A DNA stretch of 64,000 bases from Actinernus sp. WN-2022 (Eukaryota; Cnidaria; Anthozoa; Actiniaria; Actinernidae): assembly GCA_030867875.1 (NCBI GenBank), contig JAOWCC010000271.1, positions 496,001-560,000 of the forward strand, written 5' to 3'. A program made the position numbers and the translations under genes. Position 1 is the stretch's first letter, and each line of letters starts with the position of its first letter. Shown piece by piece: positions 35,701 through 43,398 of this stretch. The notes under the pieces are model-generated. The model saw only the letters and a list, made by a program, of their open reading frames with translations, did no database searches and was not told the DNA's origin.

Positions 35701-37547
35701 TAAATTAGCTAACATGAGGGGTTTTCCAAGCATTTAGATTTTAGAAGTCTCACACAAGCTGAAGTTTACAGCCTTTATTTCTCAAAAGCGTATGGTCAAA
35801 GCGCGCTGAAACTCGGTAAGGTACTTTAAAATATGCTACTGTAAGTCATATTAGAAACTTAAGAAAAACAAACTAGTGATTTGTTTTATGCCGAAAGAAT
35901 ACAAATTTCTCGTATTTCGCAAATATTCAGCAATAACCTGTATTACTTCGTTCGCCGCATAACGTTAGTTGCAGTTTTCCGATCTTCTTGACTTTGGCAC
36001 AGAAGTTTCAAGTGGTATTGAACTTCCATATGGTATGTACGATTTAATTATTACTGTAATATTTCTCCGGCAGTTGAACCAGATGCCTGAGCATAACATT
36101 TTAAGGTTAAAATTGATCAGCCGTTTGCTGAGAAACTTGTATGGTGCCGATTAACCTGAAACTTGCCTGTCACAGACCTTGGAGGTTGGGCACTCGTTGA
36201 AAGTAAAATGGAACAAATCCATCTTTTGAGTTTTGAAATATACGCTCTTTCCTAAAAAACAACGTTTTCGAAAATCGCTTATATCTTCAGCAATTCTCTG
36301 TTAATCACTTTCTAATTGTACTTTTTATAACATTCGAGGATTCTTTATTAAAAGTTCAAAAAATCTCGGAAATCGGATAATGTTTAGCTGTTCAAAAACG
36401 CAATTTAAAAAGACCCCCGTTGCCAAAATAAATAGCCGCGGGCCACCTTAAAGTGCGACATGAATAATAGGCCAAACTCGCCCCGTTATTGCTGTATAAG
36501 CTGCAGGGACAAAGCAGTATAGATGGGCAAAGATGCAACACTCCATTCATTCAGTCATTCGTATAACAACTTTTTTAATGACCTATGTGTAGCCAGACGA
36601 CATGCAAAATCTACTGGTGAAGTATGCTGGAGGCCGGGATTGGAGTTACGGACCGTTCATTATTTTTTTTTTTTTTTTTTTTTTTTTGGGGGGGGGGGGA
36701 CCCGGCCCCCCTACGGGTGAAGGAGCTCTCCCTTTTATAAGCCCAATGGCGACTGATATGCAGTTATTTACTGGTTAATTAGATAGCAAGGCGTTGAAAT
36801 TGTCAGCTAATACAAGCCATTATGAAGCCAGTTCAAGCTATATAATAGCATCATGCATATTGGAACACTAACAAGTAAATGTAATGTCTAATATTCATAA
36901 AATATATTGTAGATGGCACAAGTCAGTGGAAAGAATCTCTGTAGCCCAAGCATGAAATAAGACAACAAGCTACTGGAATATCCCAGCACAATCACTTGCA
37001 AACTCACTCATGCATTTCTTCAAAAAGACAAAAGTGCTGATTTTAGCCTTCACCAGAATTAATGATGTCCACCATAAAGAGAAATAGAGGTTTCAAAAAT
37101 CATGAACTTTGGAGCGTTTCCCCTGGTTATAATTAGATCAGTTAAAATTTCTATGACAACAATGCCTAGCTATACGTTGTTAGGGCGGTTCTTTTAAATC
37201 TATAAAGAGCTAAAAATCGTCTCTAACAACCTCCTCTCAAGGCCCCTCCTCCATACCTAAGCAAGTACTTCAGGACCTCCCTTTTTAAGCAGTGCTAAAA
37301 ATGTCAAGTACCCCCATTTTATGACCCATCCCATAGTAATATTATTCCTCTCGTTATTAGATGGACATAATACTGTTTAGAGAAGGGAAATATAATTATG
37401 CTAACTATAAAATAACTATATTTATTCTAGTCGTCTATATTGTTTGTTGCAGATACCGTTCACAAACCCAAGAAAAAACGCTACATGTTAGACATTCTGT
37501 GCGATGAGAAAACGAGAGCACGTCTCTTTAAACTGGACAATCATTAG
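8550..37547 (+). CDS. Small single-CH-domain protein (MICAL-like/EHBP1 type), 4 coding exons
   Basis: Exons 8550-8731, 14895-14943, 34248-34392 and 37453-37547 join in phase (2, 0, 1) into 156 codons plus stop, each intron beginning GT and ending AG. The product is one calponin-homology domain (about residues 17-122) with [30 protein letters not shown], the exon-2 core [12 protein letters not shown], then [11 protein letters not shown] and [13 protein letters not shown] basic C-terminal tail follows (KPKKKRY..., ending KLDNH). In MICAL-like and EHBP1 proteins this CH subtype belongs to Rab-linked cytoskeletal adaptors, but no other domain of those proteins is present, so function is inferred only as actin/membrane-cytoskeleton related. 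The ATG at 8550 gives a natural start; an upstream exon is not excluded. Introns are filled with transposons. Confidence 0.85.
8732..9554. other. Intron 1 sequence, no feature recognised
   Basis: Short ORFs only. Nothing else is supportable before the minus-strand exon-like segment at 9555. Confidence 0.3.
9555..9743 (-). CDS. Possible minus-strand exon, unidentified
   Basis: A minus-strand segment has an acceptor-like CATATGCAG before 9743 and a donor-like ATG|GTGAGA at its end near 9555. It stays open for about 63 codons of Ser/Pro/Arg-rich sequence ([14 protein letters not shown]). It would be an exon inside intron 1 of the CH gene on the opposite strand, but no partner exon is recognised. 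It could also be a chance ORF or transposon piece. Confidence 0.25.
9781..10088. mobile_element. 308-bp MITE with 28-bp terminal inverted repeats
   Basis: CTAAGGAGAGGAATCGCTCA at the left end is repeated inverted at the right end (10061-10088). There is no coding capacity and the target duplication is unclear. Confidence 0.65.
10097..10253. repeat. Long hairpin MITE
   Basis: Two arms of about 69 nt (10097-10165 and 10183-10253) are nearly perfect complements around a short loop. The outer part reads CACCTGGTGGCCATCTTGG. It abuts the MITE ending at 10088. Confidence 0.75.
10338..11291 (+). pseudogene. 3' end of a CR1-like LINE, frameshifted
   Basis: Translated pieces read [47 protein letters not shown] and FQGPKVWNS, the post-reverse-transcriptase region of a CR1/Rex-like LINE. 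They lie in different frames, so the copy is decayed. The 3' UTR ends AGGGTAAATAAAGTTGTTG with a GTT-repeat tail. The same tail occurs alone at 33783-33834. A closer relative of the protein lies on the minus strand at 55107-56269. Confidence 0.85.
11292..11725. other. Intronic, no feature recognised
   Basis: Between the LINE tail and the satellite I see only short chance ORFs. Confidence 0.3.
11726..14091. repeat. Minisatellite/satellite, ~56-bp unit, about 35 copies
   Basis: The unit GACCAAATCCACTGGTGAAA-ACACGTGGGGGAACAA-TCCACATCCACTGAGGG recurs about 35 times. Length variants are 55, 56 and 62 bp, the last with an extra GAGAGTG. The 3' part is enriched for a CACAAGTGAAA variant and the middle for the 62-bp variant, suggesting local homogenisation. 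Several long minus-strand ORFs across it merely reflect stop-free repeat frames and are not genes. A LINE tail interrupts it at 12097-12506. Confidence 0.95.
12097..12506 (-). mobile_element. LINE 3' fragment inserted in the satellite
   Basis: On the minus strand it encodes [16 protein letters not shown] and [13 protein letters not shown] up to a stop, then a 3' UTR ending with (GTTGAA) repeats. It matches the C-terminus of the LINE at 3820-6819 and the tail of the copy at 15098. Satellite sequence resumes on both sides within one unit, missing about 9 bp, so insertion came after array expansion. Confidence 0.9.
14231..14345. mobile_element. MITE with ~40-nt inverted arms
   Basis: CGGGTTGTTCAAAGCCCGAT at the left pairs with ATCGGGCTATGAACAACCCG at the right, and inner AGTGTTAATCCTGGATTAA pairs as well. 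There is no ORF. Confidence 0.75.
14346..14894. other. Intron 1 tail before CH exon 2
   Basis: No gene or repeat is recognised apart from the polypyrimidine-containing acceptor at its end. Confidence 0.3.
14895..14943 (+). CDS. CH-domain gene, exon 2 (49 nt)
   Basis: The acceptor CTTTTGCAG precedes 49 nt that complete an Ile codon and encode [16 protein letters not shown]. The donor is TTG|GTGAGT. The encoded peptide is exactly the CH-domain stretch missing between exons 1 and 3, and phases match on both sides, which makes chance very unlikely despite the small size. Confidence 0.85.
14997..15097. mobile_element. MITE carrying TGACGTCA and GCCGCCATG, copy 1
   Basis: TTGCACGTGACGTCATAGCC at the left and CATGGCCGGCATGCCCTTTG at the right match the element at 33257-33396. 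The right side is cut by the LINE at 15098. Confidence 0.6.
16684..17702. mobile_element. TTAA-flanked piggyBac-like non-autonomous element
   Basis: The element begins CCCTTTCACTACTAG and ends AGGAGTGAAAGGG, flanked by TTAA on both sides (16680-16683, 17703-17706). TTAA duplication with CCCTTT-type termini is the piggyBac signature. ORFs inside (16868-17194, 17321-17587) do not resemble a transposase. The sequence from 17707 to 18218 before the LINE resumes at another TTAA is unassigned and may be part of a larger or second insertion. Confidence 0.75.
17707..18218. other. Unassigned insert inside the LINE pseudogene
   Basis: It lies between the TTAA-flanked element and the resumed LINE at a TTAA (18219-18222). 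No inverted termini or coding potential are seen. Confidence 0.4.
19120..19990 (-). repeat. Interspersed repeat R, uninterrupted copy
   Basis: This block matches in reverse orientation two blocks at 39476-39596 and 41064-41430, which are split there by a 1.47-kb insertion. Shared stretches include GGAGCAGTTGTGATAGGCCT and TTTGCAGGAAACAGTCATG. It has no coding potential and its class is unknown. Confidence 0.7.
19991..21574. other. Intron 2 sequence, no recognised gene
   Basis: ORFs on both strands (20504-20854 minus, 20630-20995 plus) overlap each other and have no recognisable domain, so neither is called. Confidence 0.3.
21575..21720. mobile_element. Small MITE with ATAGCGAT termini, copy 2
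   Basis: It begins ATAGCGATGTTTCGTGT and ends ACACGAAACATCGCTAT. An inner inverted pair GTGCCAACCA/TGGTTGGCAC is present. It matches 3643-3769. Confidence 0.7.
22214..22251. repeat. Short hairpin
   Basis: TGACGTAAGGGT pairs with ACCCTTACGTCA across about 11 nt. Confidence 0.5.
22317..22498. repeat. 63-bp tandem repeat, 3 copies
   Basis: The unit contains a hairpin CTCCGGCGCTGC/GCAGCGGCCGGAG and ends AAAATGCAGTCTGTGTC. Copies differ by single bases. Confidence 0.85.
22495..25560. repeat. Duplicated block, copy A
   Basis: Starting at GACAGAAGTTGATCAGTTCA, this block is collinear with 27058-29560. Large matching segments include GGTCGGAGACGCTGTGATCG and TGGCGAAAGGTCA-type stretches. Copy A has an extra segment (about 23210-23760) containing a local direct repeat around TGCCTATATCGTATATTTAG. 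An AT-repeat retroposon-like tail (GCGCTATATAAATG then TTATTATT) lies at about 24700-24780. No coding sequence is recognised. Confidence 0.75.
23335..23705. repeat. Local direct repeat inside block A
   Basis: About 120 bp (around GTCATCTGCCTATATCGTAT through GACAAATTGCAAAACATACG) occurs at about 23357-23455 and again at about 23608-23703. Confidence 0.7.
25140..26880. repeat. Cluster of short-TIR elements (ACAGGTAACCCGAAA family)
   Basis: Elements of about 180-260 bp begin ACACAGGTAACCCGAAA and end with the inverse, TTTTTGGGCTACCTGTGT. The body reads AATTATGAACCGCTGTGCAC, GTGGAGTTTTAGAT, ATTTGGATCCTAG. Full or partial copies lie at about 25140-25397, 25620-25870, 25870-26060, 26515-26690 and 26690-26876. 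There are no genes. Confidence 0.7.
27058..29560. repeat. Duplicated block, copy B
   Basis: Second copy of 22495-25560, in the same orientation about 4.56 kb downstream. Shared sequence is high, with several indels (a missing direct repeat, a 17-nt G run at 27712-27729). Its right part includes another ACAGGTA-type element at about 28965-29190. Confidence 0.75.
29964..31182 (+). mobile_element. pogo/Tigger-like element, internally deleted
   Basis: The termini are CAGTGGAACCTCGATATAAC and its inverse, flanked by TA (29962-29963, 31183-31184), the classic Tigger signature. It is 1,219 bp long, with repeated CGATATAACGAT motifs in both subterminal regions. It carries only a 225-codon ORF matching the C-terminal end of Tigger transposases. 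The DNA-binding and most of the DDE domain are missing. Confidence 0.9.
30161..30838 (+). CDS. C-terminal remnant of Tigger transposase
   Basis: The sequence [31 protein letters not shown] and [11 protein letters not shown] is the conserved end of the Tigger/CENP-B-like DDE domain. An acidic tail ([18 protein letters not shown]) follows. The frame is uninterrupted to a stop at 30838. The catalytic Asp residues and helix-turn-helix domains are absent, so the product cannot transpose by itself. The called start is ATG near 30161, within the deletion junction. Confidence 0.8.
   Translation: MPSISTDVILYSLKVKVHYRHMMVRKMIQYIDEGKPVKAIDLKDAVFMVAKAWENVSLTTIKNCWKKAGFPGDVSEPTDDPFESDDEDEGTAEERGLWERVLQQHPSLGEVPFSHFATVDQYLNTVYRPTEADATREALEAVQQKDGDEVEKSDSDDDCVELEPTPLTPLEANEAVQALRNFVMTFNESGARKREFLRALSTMEDTFVRVRCNGQRQSNLDEYFK
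32028..32325. mobile_element. 298-bp TTAA-flanked MITE
   Basis: AGGAGCAGTGTCACGATT at the left is inverted at the right end (AATCGTGACACTGCTCCT). Both ends are flanked by TTAA (32024-32027, 32326-32329). It has no ORF. Confidence 0.85.
32390..33156. other. Intron 2 sequence with MITE remnants
   Basis: Contains a CTTTGCATGTGACGTCAT stretch at about 32464-32481 like the 14997 and 33257 elements, and a TGAATGAATACTCAATC palindrome near 32540. No genes are recognised. Confidence 0.35.
33157..33229. repeat. Inverted repeat of ~25-nt arms
   Basis: TAATTAGGATGAAACTTTAT pairs with ATAAAACGTTCATCCTAATTA. Probably a small MITE. Confidence 0.6.
33257..33396. mobile_element. MITE carrying TGACGTCA and GCCGCCATG, copy 2
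   Basis: The ends are ATTGCTGGTTT and AAACCAGCAAT. Internally GCACGTGACGTCATAGCCGC pairs loosely with an inverted ATGGCCGCCATGCC segment. It contains perfect CRE-like TGACGTCA and YY1-like GCCGCCATG motifs. Confidence 0.7.
33783..33834 (+). mobile_element. LINE 3'-tail fragment
   Basis: CTCTGTAAATACTATGTAAG and AAATAGGGTAAATAAAGTTG match the 3' end of the LINE ending at 11291. A severely 5'-truncated insertion. Confidence 0.75.
33890..34010. repeat. Inverted-repeat MITE
   Basis: GCCAATCAGATCGTGTGTAC pairs with GTACGCACGCTCTGATTGGC around an AT-rich loop. Confidence 0.6.
34248..34392 (+). CDS. CH-domain gene, exon 3
   Basis: The acceptor is TTGATACAG after a branch-like TGCTAAC. The exon encodes [19 protein letters not shown] through [11 protein letters not shown], the second half of the CH domain. 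The donor CAAG|GTAAAG is good, and reading past it meets a stop only after 23 unrelated codons. A 1.94-kb foldback starts 118 bp downstream in the intron. Confidence 0.85.
34511..36447. mobile_element. 1.94-kb TTAA-flanked full-length foldback
   Basis: The left arm (34511-35356) is repeated inverted as the right arm (about 35609-36447) with very few differences. A spacer of about 250 bp separates them. The ends read GGTGGCCCGCGGCTATTTAT and its inverse, with TTAA on both sides (34507-34510, 36448-36451). An identical 61-codon ORF appears mirrored in both arms (34804-34989 minus, 35969-36154 plus) but resembles nothing known. It sits in intron 3 of the CH gene. Confidence 0.9.
36452..37452. 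other. Rest of intron 3
   Basis: Holds a poly-T/poly-G run at 36662-36700 and no recognised gene or element. Confidence 0.4.
37453..37547 (+). CDS. CH-domain gene, terminal exon 4
   Basis: The acceptor TTTGTTGCAG leads into 95 nt in phase with exon 3 (G|AT makes Asp). It encodes a basic tail containing [18 protein letters not shown] and stops at TAG 37545-37547. No clear AATAAA follows closely. Confidence 0.75.
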
Positions 37548-37576
37548 CAGTGTATATAGAAATACAAGAACCTATT

Positions 37577-37704
37577 TGTGGCGTCGAAATATGCCGTGAG
37601 ATTTCGTCCGCGGACATTATCCGATCCGAGAGCGAAGCTGGAGGTGAGCTTTGAGGATGAGATAATGTCCAAGGACTAATATCAGGGCATATTTCGATGC
37701 CACA
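37577..37704. mobile_element. MITE with ~55-nt arms
   Basis: TGTGGCGTCGAAATATGCC at the left pairs with GGCATATTTCGATGCCACA at the right; inner GGACATTATC pairs too. It lies just downstream of the CH-gene stop codon. Confidence 0.7.
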
Positions 37705-37751
37705 ATGTGGTTGTTGTTATCCTCCTTCAAATATGTTCTTTGACACGCACT

Positions 37752-38163
37752 TATAGGCGAATCCTTGTTTACGTTTTTTCCTCATTAGCATACATCAAAC
37801 TTCAAGCGACGTACATACAAACAAACAAACAGAGTACATAAATCGAAAGAGATTGTCACACTTGATAATCACCGAAAATTTGAGAGTGATATGATAAATA
37901 TATGTTAAGGAATGAGCGTTTAAAAAGCTCAAAATGTACAATGAATGTATGGCTGTCAGCAACTCTTGCCCCCCAGCCCATTTTATAGTTTTGAAAAGTC
38001 AATTTCTCCGTAAATATTTAACATATCAATCTCAAATTTTCGGTGGTTACTCAGTTTAAAATTATCTTTCAACTGATATAGTCTGTTTGTTTGTAGCTTG
38101 AAGTTTAATTTATGCTAATGAGGCAAAAATGTAAACAATGACGTCAGCAAGGATTCGCCTATA
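37752..38163. mobile_element. 412-bp MITE
   Basis: The ends TATAGGCGAATCCTTG and CAAGGATTCGCCTATA are inverted, with further inner pairing around CTCATTAGCATA/TATGCTAATGAG. Confidence 0.75.
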
Positions 38164-38295
38164 CGCTCATAGGGTGTATTCGTTGATATTTCCAGCTCGA
38201 GAGAAAATATCGGGTCACGTGATGCATTCAACCAATTACGCGTGAGAGAAAATATTGATGGGTTATAAGGTTAAATAGTTTACATCAAGTGAATA

Positions 38296-38438
38296 CAGTC
38301 GAAGCTCTCTGTGCGGACACTCTCGTAAGCGGACAGCTCCAGTAACGGACACCTTTCCAAAACCCCGTTTGAACTCTCCGACAGTTCCACTCACTTTTTC
38401 TGATTCCCGAGGGTGCCCGCTTACGGGAACTGCGACTG
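38296..38438. mobile_element. Tigger/pogo-type MITE
   Basis: 143 bp with CAGTCGAAGCTCTCTG at the left and CGACTG at the right end, TA on both sides. The internal GCGGACA repeats are typical of pogo-family MITEs. Confidence 0.65.
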
Positions 38439-38469
38439 TAGTTGAATAGCAGAATATTTCAGGATGCGA

Positions 38470-38735
38470 GTGTTGCATCTGTGAGTTAGAGGTTTATATT
38501 TATAATATATTCAAGCCGGTGACGTAAATCCAGCATACTGGAAGTGATTAATGACCTTTTGTCAACAACTGTATTCTTGAAGCTTATATCATTGATTTTA
38601 CCAACTATTTTGTCAAAATCAGAAAATGGTTTCATTCACAAGGAAAAATAAATGACATTAAATTCCTCATTAAATTCATACGTCACATCATTAGCATATT
38701 GGAAATAGAAACCTCTATAACTCAAGATCCAACAC
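38470..38735. mobile_element. MITE GTGTTGCATCTG family, copy 1
   Basis: GTGTTGCATCTGTGAGTTAG and its imperfect inverse (CTATAACTCAAGATCCAACAC) bound the element. Related to 42451-42700. Confidence 0.65.
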
Positions 38736-39475
38736 TCAAATTAAGATTTGTTTTACTATTTCACTATTTACTTGTTGCAGAATCGAATTAATAATAATTT
38801 TTGACCATATATACACTTTATTAGTGAAGAGTGATACCTTGAGTGAAGATGATGCACAGTAGCCGCTACACACGTCACGCGATGAACACCCTAGCCTGAA
38901 AAATATGCCGCTCATCTCCCCCTCAGCCCAACCCCTGTATGAACACCCACGCCGGCCACACCGTAAAAAGGCTGGGGTTGTCAGTGCACAAAAAAGTAAA
39001 ATTAACACCATTTATTTACGAAACGTTGGGAGATTGGTAACAAAGCAAAACTACCTTTTTGAGACAATTGCTTATGTGAATGCCTTCATGAAATATATTC
39101 ATTTGGCAAAAACTATCTAAGATAAATATATCCAAAGGTATGGATGATTCCCTATTTCTATGACGTCATTATTAGTGACGTCAGGCTTCAAGTATAAATC
39201 GGACTGTCGACTACAGGAATATCAGAAAAGAAAATACTATGATTTCAGAGTGTTAGGTAAATGTAGCGTCCTCCGCAGGCAACTCTTATATGTTTTAGAT
39301 CCGGATCCGAGCGACGAAGCCACGAGCGGACTGGGGAGGGAGAGAAGGAGAAAAAGTAAAATCAACAGGAAAATTGGTGCATAAATGATATCTAGTGTAC
39401 AATTTACTGGAGACAAACACAGAAACAGACTTAGACATGCATAACAAACACTTGAGAGCATTGTTGATTGGCTTT
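38736..39475. other. Intergenic, no feature recognised
   Basis: Short ORFs only (for example 39160-39384), with no domain. A pair of GACGTCA motifs lies near 39161-39182. Confidence 0.3.
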
Positions 39476-41430
39476 AACAAAGTACTATACTACGACATGA
39501 CTGTTTCCTGCAAAAGGCCTATTACAACTGCTCCCAATAATTAATAAATCAACTTCACACTGTTTCTGAACTTGCTCAAAAATATTACAATATTAAGGTC
39601 TCGATAAAGGTTCAAAATGGAAAAGTTTCGAAAATGCGTTTTTTCGCAAATTCTAAATCTAAAAGCCCTAATCTAGCATCACAGAAAAACTCAGACTCAA
39701 AAAAAATATTTAAAGCCTTGAAAATGCGACTTTATGATTTCCCGCTAAAAAAGGCGCGAAAAATGATTGACAGCTGCTGTCATTCACTGGGCATGTTAGT
39801 CATTCTCGCTATGCTGTGATCTTCGTTCGTAAAGATTTCCTACGTTTATAATGCAATGCCCAAAAAGTGTAAAAATAGATCTTTCTTGGTGCCGTATTCA
39901 AAAAAGGAGAAGAAGAAAAAACACAGCACAATTTAATAGTTTGTAATAATTTAGTTTGTGAGTAAATTTGGAAGCGGGTGTAAAGTTCTTAGGACAAACA
40001 ATGGCTGGAGGGCCGGGATTACACTCTAGTTCCAAGAAGTTAGAATCATCGAAGACTGAAAGTCCACAAAGAATGAAGCAATAAAGTTTGGTTATCTTCG
40101 ATCGGCCAAAAATTTAAAGAGAATTCAATGCAGAAAGCTACGGCTTGGCGGTTTTGTTTCAGCGCGATGAAAAATTTTAGAATGACATAACAGTCTACCG
40201 TGTACATGGTGTGGATCGAGCTGCGCTTCAGTGGTTTTCCCTGCATGATATTAATTGTTTTCTTACTGTGGTTCCATTTTTCTGTACTCCTAAAAGAGCT
40301 TTTCTTCTTAAAATTAAGCTGGAATCGACACTTTAGCTAACTAGTTTCTGTAGAAGTATCGAGCATCGGTGAACTGTATTAGCTTTCTCTGTTCTGCGGT
40401 TCGTCTGAACTTTGTAATCGGCGAGACTGAAAACAACATGAATCGCTCTGATTGGCTAATCTTAATGAGGTTACCCTTGGAGGCGGAACTTCTTAGTCAG
40501 CCGTGAAATGAATCGAAAACCTTTATCGGGCTGTTTCTCGGCTCTTTTTTTCGGCCAAAAACAGAACTTTGTTGAAGTCCAGCCTTTTAGCATTTTGTCC
40601 AATTTTCCTAAATTTTTCACGAGTCGTAGAAAACAGCTGTTTCTCAAATACTGTGTCGGGGAATTTTGAAATAATTTTTCGTTCAGGTTTTATGACCTGG
40701 TTTGTATCAAAATGGGATGAAAAAATACTTTTTCAACTTTGAAAAGGGATAAAATCTGTAATACGCAATATATCAAAAATGTCCGACACAGTATTTGAGT
40801 CAATTTAGTTGGGATTCGAAAGGGCTAATTAAGAAAAAAATTGTTTCAAAGCCTGAAGGGCTGAACTCCTTCTGGCGGACGGAGTCATTTCGCGTAGAAA
40901 TATATATAACATCTACGCTTTTAACTTTTGTTCAAAACGGATTAAATATATACTTTCTTCAATTCAAGACCTTTAAAACGGTATATAGTACGTCTATGTG
41001 GCTTTAATTTCGACGGTGCAAGAGCGTTTTTCCGAAATGACACGTCGAACCTTTATCGAGACCTTAATTGATACGTTTTTTTGTGTGTAATTTAAAAACA
41101 ATTCTTTTTAGCAGGGTTTACCAACCCATATTTTTCAACATTTTTAGAAACCAATGCTTTTCAGTAGGATTCATGGACTGATATTATTTAAAACTTCACT
41201 GTCCAAGTACAGGAGCTATTGTAACATACATGTGCATGTAACTTTGCCTTTTAAGCTAATAGCTATCCCTTGTAATTATTTAGGGAGTTCATTCTAAATG
41301 TGAAATAAAGTCGAAATAAAGATCTGCATGCCGTTCTATTTTCGAGTAGAGTGGTTACTTTTCAAATATTTATAGTACTAGTGTTCATTTTCTACATCTT
41401 GAAGGAGGCTGAATTTATAACGAAACATGT
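39476..41430 (+). repeat. Interspersed repeat R, copy split by a TTAA element
   Basis: Blocks 39476-39596 and 41064-41430 together match the uninterrupted copy at 19990-19120. The interruption is exactly the 39597-41063 element plus one TTAA. Confidence 0.75.
39597..41063. mobile_element. 1.47-kb TTAA-flanked non-autonomous element
   Basis: The ends GGTCTCGATAAAGGTTC and GAACCTTTATCGAGACC are perfect 17-bp inverted repeats, each flanked by TTAA (39593-39596, 41064-41067). Internal ORFs are short. It shares TGTCGGGGAATTT and general layout with the 52118-53606 element, suggesting related families. Confidence 0.88.
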
Positions 41431-42000
41431 GATTTCAACTCGTTTTCTTTGGCCTGGAACAACTGAGGAATCGGGCCATTTACTGGTATATTTGATGCCA
41501 TTACTTTGAACAGAAATGACTATTAAATACAACAATGCAATCTGGTACTGAAGTTGTTTGTGTATTTTACTTACAAATGTTGGCACCACGACAGGCCACG
41601 TGCGTTTAGGAGCGCCGCCAGCTAAATCCCTAATCCTTTCGTAAATTGAGACACATTTCCATCCAAATTCCTCCTAGAAAAACTCAACATCTTGCCATTT
41701 CCATCGAAGAAACCTTTGGTTTCAGCAAAACATCGGCAAGACTTGTGTGATGTTTGTCGTGTTGAAGTCAATAGATCTCTAGTCTGGGTAAAAAAAAACG
41801 TCCTTCGTCGGCTTCGGCTCCGACCAGGGTGCCAGTTGAAATATCCTGAGCCTGTTGCAAGGCTTCCCATGAATGAAGTTACGTTTGAGAGATGGAAGTC
41901 CAAATTTGAGAGAAATGTCCTACGCTACGGCTTTTATATATCCTCTTATCTCTCCCACATCTCCATCATTTTGTTTTTACTGTGTTAAATTCTGTAAATA
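41431..42000 (+). other. Unidentified ORF region
   Basis: A plus-strand ORF (41692-41988, 98 codons) contains LCDVCRVEVNRSLVWVKK and a hydrophobic end. It is preceded by an AG-terminated pyrimidine-containing stretch (near 41674). No family is recognised and it may be chance or transposon-derived. Confidence 0.25.
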
Positions 42001-42008
42001 AATTAAGT

Positions 42009-42148
42009 GACTTGAGCGATATCGAATCTGATTGGTTGACCCTCCCTCAGGAAACATTGTCCATCGAACAAAGAGTGCAATCTGATTGGTTGACCCTCCC
42101 TCAGGAAACATTTTCCATCGAACAAAGAGTGCAATCTGATTGGTTGGG
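42009..42148. repeat. 54-bp tandem repeat, about 2.5 copies
   Basis: TCTGATTGGTTGACCCTCCC followed by TCAGGAAACATT and ATCGAACAAAGAGTGCAA is repeated. Confidence 0.85.
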
Positions 42149-42450
42149 GGCGAAATATTTCGACTTGAAAAAAAAAACTCTTGCAATTTCCGACTCACGC
42201 CGGTCAAAGGCCTGGCCCGAGTAATAATGGAACCCGGGCTTTTTACAGTCATGTGTCCAGCATGACCTGCATAAACATAAGCAATCTGCAGTCTCACCTA
42301 GTACCATATTATAAGACCAATTTTTAAGTGGTTTTACTAAACACGTGATATAGGTAGTAGACAAATGGACATTAGACCCTTAAATCCCCCCCCCCCCCGG
42401 TTAATTAATATTGATTATACACTAAGGCAATAGTATAATTTTCTTGATTA

Positions 42451-42700
42451 GTGTTGCATCTACGAGTTTCTACTTCCAATAAGGTCATTATGTGACGTCA
42501 TAGTTGATTTACTGTTATTTCTTTCTCCTTGTGAACATAACTATTTCTGATTTATACAAAATATTTGTTGAAATTACCAATACAAGGCCCAAATATAACA
42601 CGGTGTAAGAAAAAGTTTTATATAATAAATGACGCCTCCTGTGATATCACATAATTAGCATATTCAAAATACAAACCTTTATAACTCATAGACGCAACAC
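42451..42700. mobile_element. MITE GTGTTGCATCTG family, copy 2
   Basis: It begins GTGTTGCATCTACGAG and ends ATAGACGCAACAC, matching 38470-38735 at the ends and in the inner GTGACGTCA and TTAGCATATT segments. Confidence 0.65.
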
Positions 42701-43260
42701 AAAATAATTTACTATTTACTTTATGTAGAATCGATATTAATGACAAAACAAAGTGGGCTTACAGACACTTTACCTGGGGGTGAAGCCAAAATATGTTTTA
42801 ACTGCACTTCAAAAGATCGCTTGAAAACCCCTTGTAAACTGTGCAAAAATCTCCATTATAGTTCAGGTGTATTTAGACTCATTCCATGAATGATTTAGGG
42901 TTGGTTATTTTTTTCTATTTTTGAGGTAGGTTTTTAGGTTTCTATAAGGATTTTAAAAATGCATATTCATGAGCCACTCTGCAGTAACTCTGCCATTTTT
43001 CATAAATTATAACTACTGGGTTCCAGGGGCAACTATTTTTGACTACTGCTGACAAGACAAGCATGCGTCAGTTACCACGTAACCTTTTATTAGTTTGGGA
43101 TTCTTTTAACCTCGGCAATTGATATAGCATTCTCAGCAGACAACACTAACATGTTAGGATATTATTAGAAATGGCTTCATTTGTCATCCCAGTATCTCAA
43201 GCACCAGGTAACTAAACTCTTAATAATGCAGGTCCTTTGTTTCTCTGTGACATTATGATC
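42701..43260. other. Intergenic sequence between the two converging genes
   Basis: No gene or repeat is recognised. Confidence 0.3.
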
Positions 43261-43273
43261 GAGTAGATGATCA

Positions 43274-43279
43274 TTTATT
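43274..43279 (-). terminator. Polyadenylation signal AATAAA of the V-ATPase gene
   Basis: AATAAA on the minus strand, 23 nt downstream of the stop codon at 43302. Confidence 0.6.
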
Positions 43280-43301
43280 CAACTTGTTGGTGGGCTTTGA
43301 A

Positions 43302-43398
43302 CTAGTCGACCTCAATCTGGTCTGATAGGATGAGCTCAAATGAGAATGGCTGAAACTTGTACCCAGTCCCAATGTAAAACTTGCTCTGGAATTCGACC
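43302..43398 (-). CDS. ATP6V0A: V-ATPase a terminal exon
   Basis: 97 nt ending in TAG. The acceptor is GTCTTTCTAG. It encodes [20 protein letters not shown] and ends IEVD. AATAAA lies about 23 nt past the stop. Confidence 0.96.
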
